Source: JAIPEK01 sp041685935 (GTDB taxonomy: Bacteria > Desulfobacterota > Desulfobacteria > Desulfobacterales > Desulfobacteraceae). Taken from it: a DNA stretch of 6,431 bases. Positions 1 through 4,573 of the stretch are shown piece after piece. Within the stretch, counting starts at the first letter, position 1, and each line of letters begins with the position of its first letter. Both the position numbers and the translations under genes were made by a program. The notes below the pieces were generated by a model that was not told the origin of the DNA, did not search any database, and saw only the letters and a program-made list of their open reading frames with translations. The stretch covers positions 1 through 6,431 of the forward strand of contig JAWLES010000138.1 in assembly GCA_041685935.1 (NCBI GenBank), written 5' to 3'.

Positions 1-1130
1 CCTTTAAATTTTGATTCAAACGCCAGGCGTTTTTCCCTGGAAATGCTTCTGAGCAGGGAGCATCTCTCTGTAATGATTCCGTCCGTCACCCGGTCTGTGA
101 AACCGGCGGCCCTGGTCCCTTTTCTCGGAGAAAACGGGAAGACGTGCATATAGGACAGGGGGAGCGATTGCACCAGAGACAGGGTCCGTTCAAAACTCTT
201 TTCAGTTTCTCCGGGAAAGCCTGCAATAATATCGGTACCGATACATGCCGAGGGTATGGCATGGTGTATTCTCTCAATCAGATCTTTGAAAAAGTCTGTG
301 CCGTAAGGGCGGTTCATCCGTTTCAACACCCCGTCCTCCCCGCTCTGAAGCGGGATGTGCAGATGATCGCAGACTGTATCCCCGGCTTTTATCAGATCAA
401 TTATGGTGTCTGTTACCTCCATCGGTTCAATGGAACTTATCCTGACCCTGTTTACGGGTTTTTCACGGACTATTCTTTCAAGAAGCCCGGTAAAAGTTGA
501 AGAAGAGGGAAGATCAGCTCCCCAGTTTCCGATATGAATGCCGGTAAGGATGACTTCGTTGAAGCCCGAGTCCGAAAGGATTCGCAGCTGTTCCATGATG
601 TCCTTTTCCTTCATGCTCCTGCTTCTTCCCCTTGCATACGGAATAATGCAGTACGAACAGAAAGAATTGCATCCGTCCTGGATTTTCAGGTAGGCTCTTG
701 TCATCTCTCCTTTGACGGTTGTTTGAAAGTTCCGGTAAGCAGTGTTTTTCAAAAGAACGGAGTCCCGGCCGAAAGGCTCCTGTCCGGTGAAATCGCCCTG
801 AAAAATCATTTCAGGTATTCTGAATTTATGATCATGCCCCACCACCTGATCCACTCCGGTGATGGATCTTACGGTTTCAGGTTCGGTCTGGGCATAACAT
901 CCGGTCACGATCAGCCCGGCAGCGGGATTGGTTTTTCGAATCCGCCTGATTTCCTGACGTGACTGCATGCCTGCCCTGGAAGTCACGGAACAGGTGTTAA
1001 TAATGCATATATCCGCCATGTCAGGCCGGTCCACCCGGGATGCTCCCTGCTGTTCCAGATCGGCTGCAATACCGTCGGATTCGTACCGGTTAACCTTGCA
1101 CCCGAGAGTATTGATATAGAAAGTGGTCAT
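1..1130 (-). CDS. mtaB: tRNA t6A37 methylthiotransferase MtaB (partial, C-terminus beyond window)
   Basis: Radical-SAM enzyme that converts N6-threonylcarbamoyladenosine at tRNA position 37 to its 2-methylthio form. I translated the minus strand from ATG at 1130 and found 376 open codons running off the left edge. The N-terminal UPF0004 domain has its three cluster cysteines: C11 (LGCKVN), C47 (NTCSVT) and C78 (TGCYAQ). The radical-SAM cluster motif CNSFCSYC supplies C154, C158 and C161. Further conserved stretches are HIPLQSG (258-264) and GFPGET (304-309). LGCKVN is typical of MtaB, whereas MiaB usually has a GCQMN-type motif, so I favour MtaB over MiaB or RimO. Family members are about 420-450 residues long, so most or all of the C-terminal TRAM domain lies outside. 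The start overlaps the mnmA stop as ATGA, implying translational coupling. No defect is seen in the visible part. Confidence 0.93.
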   Translation of the reverse strand, partial: MTTFYINTLGCKVNRYESDGIAADLEQQGASRVDRPDMADICIINTCSVTSRAGMQSRQEIRRIRKTNPAAGLIVTGCYAQTEPETVRSITGVDQVVGHDHKFRIPEMIFQGDFTGQEPFGRDSVLLKNTAYRNFQTTVKGEMTRAYLKIQDGCNSFCSYCIIPYARGRSRSMKEKDIMEQLRILSDSGFNEVILTGIHIGNWGADLPSSSTFTGLLERIVREKPVNRVRISSIEPMEVTDTIIDLIKAGDTVCDHLHIPLQSGEDGVLKRMNRPYGTDFFKDLIERIHHAIPSACIGTDIIAGFPGETEKSFERTLSLVQSLPLSYMHVFPFSPRKGTRAAGFTDRVTDGIITERCSLLRSISREKRLAFESKFK

Positions 1131-2152
1131 AGGATCGTTCCGCCCCCCAGGACCTCGTCGTTTTGATAAAACACAGCGGTCTGGCCAGGAGTTACCGCAT
1201 GCTGGGGCTCCTTCAGTTCAACCTTCAAAAGGTCTCCTTCCAGGCTCAAAAGGGATTCGGCCCCGGGGTGATTGTACCGGATTTTTGTAACAGCATTGAC
1301 CGGGAACCTTATATTCTCTGAAATCAGGTTAATCGAGTCCACAAAAAAGGACTTCTTTAAAAGCTCCTCCTTGCGGCCGACCATAAGTGAATTTTTCTCA
1401 GTATCAATGGCTTTGACGTAATAGGGTTCAGGGCCGGGGCAGTTGATCCCTCTTCTCTGACCCACGGTGAATTTGAAAAGCCCGTTGTGTTCGCCGAGAA
1501 CGGTTCCGTCACTTTTGACGATCTCTCCCTTTCGGGAGACAATGCCGGTTTTTGCGGAGATGAATCCGCCGGTGTTACCATGATTTATAAAGCAGATGTC
1601 CTGACTTTCCTTTTTTTCTTCAGGAACCAGGTTTGCCAGGGCGGCTGTTTCCCTGACCCTGGTTTTGGTGTATTCACCAAGTGGAAAGAGTGTTGTTTCA
1701 AGCTGTTTTTGCGACAGCATGGACAGAAAATATGACTGCTCCTTATCCTGATCAAGGCCCTTTAGAAGACGGATGCAGCTGCCTCTGGAATCATGGGCAG
1801 ATCTTGCGTAGTGACCGGTTGCGATCAGGTCGGCGCCTTCTGAACAGGCCTGCTGCCACAGTGCGCTGAACTTGATCTCCCTGTTGCACATCACGCAAGG
1901 GTTGGGGGTTTTCCCGGACAGGTAGGTATTAACAAAGTAGGACACGACCCGTTTTTCAAAAACCTTGGAAAGGTCCACCTGTTTTACTGGAATGTCAAGC
2001 TGCCTGGAAATGGATGACAGGTCTTTTTTCTCTTTTTCATATCCGGTCAAAAAGTGAATTCCGAAAAGGTCGAAACCGGAGTTCTTTAACAGATAACCCG
2101 CCACAAGAGAATCCACGCCTCCGCTAAGAGCTATGGCCACTCTCTTTTTCAC
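1127..2152 (-). CDS. mnmA: tRNA-specific 2-thiouridylase MnmA (CXXC-type)
   Basis: ATP-dependent thiolation of U34 in the wobble position of Lys/Glu/Gln tRNAs, in the cytoplasm. It is 341 residues, slightly short for the family (usually about 350-370). The ATP PP-loop is SGGVDS at 10-15. The NPCVMCN motif gives C86 and C89, and SQDICFI gives C187. By alignment from memory with E. coli MnmA, C89 and C187 match the two active-site cysteines Cys102 and Cys199, while C86 replaces an aspartate (NPDILCN). GHYAR (113-117), the FTVGQRRG tRNA-binding region (228-235) and a C-terminal beta-barrel ending TPGQTAVFY are all present. The start is GTG at 2152, which overlaps the upstream TGA as GTGA; it places the PP-loop at the usual distance from the N-terminus. 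There is little Shine-Dalgarno sequence, so translation probably depends on coupling. The stop overlaps the mtaB start. Confidence 0.95.
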   Translation of the reverse strand: MKKRVAIALSGGVDSLVAGYLLKNSGFDLFGIHFLTGYEKEKKDLSSISRQLDIPVKQVDLSKVFEKRVVSYFVNTYLSGKTPNPCVMCNREIKFSALWQQACSEGADLIATGHYARSAHDSRGSCIRLLKGLDQDKEQSYFLSMLSQKQLETTLFPLGEYTKTRVRETAALANLVPEEKKESQDICFINHGNTGGFISAKTGIVSRKGEIVKSDGTVLGEHNGLFKFTVGQRRGINCPGPEPYYVKAIDTEKNSLMVGRKEELLKKSFFVDSINLISENIRFPVNAVTKIRYNHPGAESLLSLEGDLLKVELKEPQHAVTPGQTAVFYQNDEVLGGGTIL

Positions 2153-2580
2153 TTTATAAGTTCTTCAGTGTCCTTGGAAAACAGTCCCATGGCTTTTGTC
2201 GGACAGGTCAGTATGCACAGTTCACATACACTGCACATTTCCTGGTCATAGATAACTTCCATCTCAGGCCGTTTGATATGCAGAGCGCCGGTCGGGCAGA
2301 CCGCGGTGCAGGCCCCGCAATGGGTGCATTTTTCAGTATCCCGCCATATCAGGTGGTCCGGGGTGCGTACAGTGATTCCCTGGTCCTTGAGAAATTCCAC
2401 CCCTTTTTTAAAGTTTTCCATGGTTCCGGAAAGCTCGAGAACCATGTTGCCGTCTTTACTGTTGGATATATTGGCGCTGAGTATGTTGAACAGAAGATCG
2501 AAATTTTTTGTCAGATAGCACACGATGGCTTTCTGGGCGATAACGGGCGGAAAGTACAGTATAAGTATTTTTGAGTACAA
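2149..2580 (-). CDS. NIL-domain 2x[4Fe-4S] ferredoxin-like protein
   Basis: Small (143 residues) soluble protein. Residues ~1-75 look like a NIL domain, the ACT-like fold also found at the C-terminus of the methionine transporter ATPase MetN. Residues ~81-130 hold a bacterial dicluster ferredoxin: C85, C88, C91, C95 (CTHCGACTAVCP) and C116, C119, C122, C126 (CSVCELCILTCP), so two [4Fe-4S] clusters are expected. Proteins with this architecture (Methanosarcina MA1822 type) work with DUF39 proteins in sulfide-dependent homocysteine formation. No DUF39 gene is in this window; the partner here is mnmA, overlapped by GTGA. The start is TTG at 2580, chosen because GGAGG lies 5 bases upstream and no ATG is available nearby. 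A sigma-70 promoter precedes it. Function as electron or sulfur donor to MnmA/MtaB is inference; a role in methionine/homocysteine synthesis is the alternative. Confidence 0.88.
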   Translation of the reverse strand: MYSKILILYFPPVIAQKAIVCYLTKNFDLLFNILSANISNSKDGNMVLELSGTMENFKKGVEFLKDQGITVRTPDHLIWRDTEKCTHCGACTAVCPTGALHIKRPEMEVIYDQEMCSVCELCILTCPTKAMGLFSKDTEELIK

Positions 2581-2585
2581 TGAAT

Positions 2586-2590
2586 CCTCC
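2586..2590 (-). promoter_or_regulatory. Ribosome binding site deciding a TTG start
   Basis: GGAGG on the minus strand sits 5 bases before the TTG at 2580-2578. It is the strongest Shine-Dalgarno in the left block, and it supports the non-ATG start of the NIL-ferredoxin gene. The two downstream genes lack anything comparable, as expected for coupled cistrons. Confidence 0.75.
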
Positions 2591-2624
2591 GATAGGTAAC
2601 AATTGTCAAAATTAAAAATTATCC

Positions 2625-2653
2625 ATTTTATGGAAAATGCAGATCAAGGTCAA
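2625..2653 (-). promoter_or_regulatory. Sigma-70 type promoter of the NIL-ferredoxin-mnmA-mtaB operon
   Basis: On the minus strand, TTGACC (2653-2648, 5/6 to TTGACA) and TAAAAT (2630-2625, 5/6 to TATAAT) are separated by exactly 17 bases. Transcription would start near 2618, leaving a leader of about 40 bases. A short dyad TCCAT-TTT-ATGGA (2622-2634) covers the -10 box and could be an operator, though it may be chance in AT-rich DNA. The promoter lies in the 89-base gap after the regulator gene. I see no clear rho-independent terminator in that gap, so read-through from the regulator into this operon is possible. Confidence 0.6.
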
Positions 2654-2669
2654 GGTATGAGGATGGATT

Positions 2670-4145
2670 TTATCTTCTGATATCGTATTTTTTAAGTTTA
2701 TAATAGAGCAGCTGTCTTGAAATGCCCATGGTTCTTGCGGTCATTGAAATGTTGCCGTGGTTGGTTTTCAGGGCCTGTTCGATAAAACGTTTTTCCCTCA
2801 GCTTCTTTTCCTCCAGAAGAGAAAGGCTGGCCCCTGCTGATACCGGAAATTCATGATGATCAGGACTGTCAAGTCCGGGATTGCTGTTGTCTCCGGAATA
2901 CGGCATAATTTTTTCAGACGCATCATCAAGGTTGATAAAACATGATTTAAGGTGCTGCACATCAATGATCTGGTTGTCTTCTATCATATTGATGGAACTT
3001 TCGATCACATGTTCAAGTTCACGGATATTCCCGGGCCAGTGATAGTTGTGGAACTTTTTCATAACCCTGTCTGAAATCCCGGCCACGTTTTTGTTAATTG
3101 CATGGCTGTGTTTGTATATAAAGTGTTCAGCCAGCTGATCTATATCATCCATATGGTCCCTTAGCGGGGGAATGGTTATGAATACGACTCCAAGCCGGTA
3201 AAAGAGATCCTCCCGCAGGCGCTTTGCCCTGATGGATTCTTCAGGCGGGTTGTTAATGGAGCTGATGATTTTGACATCAATTTCAATTTCGTCAAGAGAG
3301 CCCAGCCGCCTGACCTTTTTCTCCTGAATAACCCGCAGTATTTTGGCCTGCAGGGCGGTTCCCATGGAATCCACTTCATCCAGGAAAAGTGTGCCTCCGC
3401 TGGCTTTCTCAAAAAGGCCGGGTTTGGACTGCGCCCCTGTGAAAGCCCCCTGGGTCGTTCCGAAAAGAATGCCCTCAAGCAGATTTTCAGGAATCGCGGA
3501 ACAGTTCACAGGGATATACTTTCTGTCCCCTTTGAACGCATGGTTGTGAATGGCCTGGGCGAACAGTTCCTTGCCGGTGCCGGTCTCGCCGTAAAGCATC
3601 ACCGGTGACGGGGTCTTGGCGGTTCTCCGGGCCATGTTCAGGGCTTTCAGATACTCCATGTTTTCGCTGATAATATTGGCAAAGGTGAATCGGGTGCCGT
3701 TGCTGTAGTTGTTTTTATTCTTGGGTATGGAAACGCTTGAGATGGTGTCTTCCAGTACGTTGTATTCTTTTACGAAACAAACCGCGCCGCTGAGGCGGCT
3801 GCCCTGGAAAAGGGGGTATACATTGTGTATGGTGTTGGCCACCTTGCCTTTGCGTGTCCGGTACAGCAGGGTATGATTTATGATGGGGCTTTCGCAGGCA
3901 AGGCACTGCATGATTTTACTTGTGGCACGGGTCAGATCGTATATTTCAGTGACTTTTTTTCCAATGGCCTCGTCACTGCTGATATCGTCGATTGATACCA
4001 TGGCGTTATTGTAATATTTGATGATCCCGTCGGTGTCCACAATCAGGACTCCTTCGTTGAAGAGATCGAAAACCGGGACGATATTCAGGTTGTCCAGGTC
4101 GAGCCGGCCGGAAAAATCATTTTTTAAATGTTTTTGTGAATCCAT
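2670..4145 (-). CDS. Sigma-54-dependent transcriptional activator (PAS / AAA+ / Fis-type HTH)
   Basis: Enhancer-binding protein of 491 residues that uses ATP to open sigma-54 promoters. An N-terminal PAS sensor (~20-130) replaces a receiver domain, so it probably senses a small molecule rather than a phosphoryl group. The AAA+ domain (~155-390) is complete: Walker A GETGTGKE (186-193), sigma-54 contact loop GAFTGA (233-238), Walker B LFLDEVD (253-259), arginine-finger region REDLFYRL (311-318) and WPGNIREL (370-377). The C-terminal Fis-type helix-turn-helix spans ~449-491 (NISMTARTMGISRQLLYYKL). An in-frame TAA immediately precedes the ATG at 4145, so the start cannot be further upstream; the Shine-Dalgarno is weak. 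The PAS domain contains a CLAC motif (C81, C84). The overall layout resembles RocR-like activators. It is divergent from the flavoprotein gene and very likely controls it through the sites between them. The effector is unknown. Confidence 0.93.
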   Translation of the reverse strand: MDSQKHLKNDFSGRLDLDNLNIVPVFDLFNEGVLIVDTDGIIKYYNNAMVSIDDISSDEAIGKKVTEIYDLTRATSKIMQCLACESPIINHTLLYRTRKGKVANTIHNVYPLFQGSRLSGAVCFVKEYNVLEDTISSVSIPKNKNNYSNGTRFTFANIISENMEYLKALNMARRTAKTPSPVMLYGETGTGKELFAQAIHNHAFKGDRKYIPVNCSAIPENLLEGILFGTTQGAFTGAQSKPGLFEKASGGTLFLDEVDSMGTALQAKILRVIQEKKVRRLGSLDEIEIDVKIISSINNPPEESIRAKRLREDLFYRLGVVFITIPPLRDHMDDIDQLAEHFIYKHSHAINKNVAGISDRVMKKFHNYHWPGNIRELEHVIESSINMIEDNQIIDVQHLKSCFINLDDASEKIMPYSGDNSNPGLDSPDHHEFPVSAGASLSLLEEKKLREKRFIEQALKTNHGNISMTARTMGISRQLLYYKLKKYDIRR

Positions 4146-4176
4146 TTAAATTGAGCCGAAATTTTAGGTTTTTAAT

Positions 4177-4191
4177 TGTGTAAAATACACA
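4177..4191. promoter_or_regulatory. Perfect dyad TGTGTA-AAA-TACACA, likely autoregulatory operator
   Basis: Six-base perfect arms around a three-base centre. The dyad contains the TGTAAAA half-site repeated further right. It sits over the -10/start region of the regulator's predicted promoter, where a bound protein would repress. Half-site spacing differs from the TyrR-type box at 4261-4278, so it may be bound by the same or another regulator. Confidence 0.45.
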
Positions 4192-4217
4192 TTATTGGTT
4201 TATCCAAAATATGTCAA
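4189..4217 (-). promoter_or_regulatory. Probable sigma-70 promoter of the sigma-54 activator gene
   Basis: On the minus strand there is a perfect TTGACA (4217-4212). Two -10 candidates follow: AATAAT (4196-4191, 5/6 but only 15 bases away) or TAATGT (4194-4189, weaker but at 17 bases). Either gives a start near 4180-4184 and a leader of roughly 35-40 bases. The neighbouring dyad at 4177-4191 overlaps the -10 and start point. The exact -10 is uncertain. Confidence 0.45.
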
Positions 4218-4231
4218 TATTTATGGTAAAG

Positions 4232-4251
4232 GGTGTAAAAAAATTTTCACC
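4232..4251. promoter_or_regulatory. Imperfect activator-binding site (TyrR-type, degenerate right half)
   Basis: GGTG and CACC form the ends of an imperfect 20-base dyad. Within it, TGTAAA-N6-TTCACC (4234-4251) has the same spacing as the perfect box 27 bases further right, matching 6/6 in the left half and 4/6 in the right. It lies about 236-253 bases before the predicted sigma-54 start point, a normal distance for an upstream activating site. Confidence 0.45.
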
Positions 4252-4258
4252 GCCAAAA

Positions 4259-4289
4259 GGTGTAAAATAATTTTTACATTTTTTACACC
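4259..4289. promoter_or_regulatory. Upstream activating site with a perfect TyrR-type box
   Basis: TGTAAA-N6-TTTACA occurs exactly at 4261-4278, identical to the consensus box of the TyrR branch of sigma-54-family activators. The same left half, GGTGTAAAA (4259-4267), also pairs with TTTTACACC (4281-4289) as perfect nine-base arms, so two overlapping symmetries share one half-site. The box centre is about 217 bases upstream of the predicted sigma-54 start. Binding by the adjacent Fis-type HTH activator is inferred from position and symmetry. Confidence 0.55.
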
Positions 4290-4292
4290 CTT

Positions 4293-4308
4293 TCCTGCTT
4301 TTACAGGA
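4293..4308. repeat. Short inverted repeat with a further TTTTACA half-site
   Basis: TCCTG-CTTTTA-CAGGA has five-base arms and includes the last TTTTACA copy (4299-4305) of the half-site cluster. It may be an extra weak contact for the activator; on its own it would be unremarkable. Confidence 0.25.
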
Positions 4309-4383
4309 TTATAAATGGATTTATCTTGTGAATCCGTATTACTGTTTTAACGATATTTTGTGCCCAATAGATTTTTTTTTGCT

Positions 4384-4403
4384 CCATGATCCCCTTTTCA
4401 TGG
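4384..4403. repeat. Inverted repeat CCATGA-N8-TCATGG
   Basis: Perfect six-base arms around eight bases, lying 58-77 bases before the -24 element. Position would suit a looping or repressor site. There is no U-run after the second arm and no gene end nearby, so it is not a terminator. Confidence 0.25.
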
Positions 4404-4442
4404 TGATTTCGGTCATAAGGCTGTTTTTCATACAGATACATG

Positions 4443-4466
4443 ATGCCATGGGCGAACTTATGGCAT
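4443..4466. repeat. Inverted repeat ATGCCAT-N10-ATGGCAT overlapping the -24 element
   Basis: Perfect seven-base arms at 4443-4449 and 4460-4466. The right arm contains the TGGCA of the sigma-54 promoter, so a protein bound here would block RNA polymerase. It could also be an accidental complement of the -24 box. Confidence 0.3.
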
Positions 4467-4476
4467 ATTAGTTGCT
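4461..4476 (+). promoter_or_regulatory. Sigma-54 (-24/-12) promoter of the flavoprotein gene
   Basis: TGGCATA-TTAG-TTGCT matches TGGCACG-N4-TTGCW, with the invariant GG (4462-4463) and GC (4474-4475) correctly spaced. The predicted start is near 4487, giving a leader of about 83 bases. It reads towards the flavoprotein gene, and the divergent neighbour encodes a sigma-54 activator, which strengthens the call. Confidence 0.8.
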
Positions 4477-4519
4477 CTTAATCAGGGTAAATCTCTATAA
4501 ACGTGCATACTTCAGGGAT

Positions 4520-4573
4520 ATGAAGAGCCTTTTGAAGAAAAACCACAATGAACAAGGAGAGGAAGCATTATGA
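4520..4573 (+). CDS. Possible 17-residue leader peptide, ATGA-coupled to the flavoprotein gene
   Basis: ATG at 4520 opens MKSLLKKNHNEQGEEAL and stops with TGA at 4571-4573, overlapping the next ATG as ATGA. It lies wholly within the predicted sigma-54 transcript. Against it, the only Shine-Dalgarno-like sequence (AGGG, 4514-4517) is just two bases from the ATG and partly in a small hairpin (CTTCA-GGGATA-TGAAG, 4510-4525). The gene behind it has its own AAGGAG. It may be a chance ORF. Confidence 0.2.
   Translation: MKSLLKKNHNEQGEEAL
4554..4562 (+). promoter_or_regulatory. Ribosome binding site of the flavoprotein gene
   Basis: AAGGAGAGG ends 7 bases before the ATG at 4570. This is a strong site and fixes the start used for the gene. 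Confidence 0.75.

Larger units (their letters stand above)
4146..4569. other. Divergent intergenic control region
   Basis: 424 AT-rich bases between the regulator (leftward) and the flavoprotein gene (rightward). It holds, from left to right, a sigma-70-like promoter for the regulator with a dyad at its start, a run of TGTAAAA/TTTTACA half-sites, two inverted repeats, a sigma-54 promoter and a short leader. These are listed separately. I found no consensus IHF site (WATCAANNNNTTR) on either strand, no riboswitch-like fold and no convincing protein gene apart from a doubtful leader ORF. The stretch from about 4310 to 4380 shows nothing I can name. Confidence 0.8.

Noticed and set aside
144..962. 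Two plus-strand open frames of 118 and 142 codons
   Set aside because: Both are shadows of mtaB on the opposite strand, which has all six family cysteines in the right order.
2278..2574. Plus-strand open frames of 81 and 98 codons
   Set aside because: They are antisense to the NIL-ferredoxin gene, where eight regularly spaced cysteines identify the true frame.
2581..2669. Rho-independent terminator after the activator gene
   Set aside because: The only dyad (TCCAT-TTT-ATGGA) is short, AT-rich and coincides with a promoter -10 box; there is no GC-rich stem followed by a T-run.
4259..4289. Bidirectional terminator or attenuator in the intergenic region
   Set aside because: The nine-base arms with AT-rich centre could fold, but the stretch is not downstream of any gene end and matches activator boxes better.
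4487..4569. Glycine-type or other riboswitch in the flavoprotein leader
   Set aside because: The predicted leader is only about 83 bases and shows just one five-base hairpin, with no conserved riboswitch core that I can recognise.
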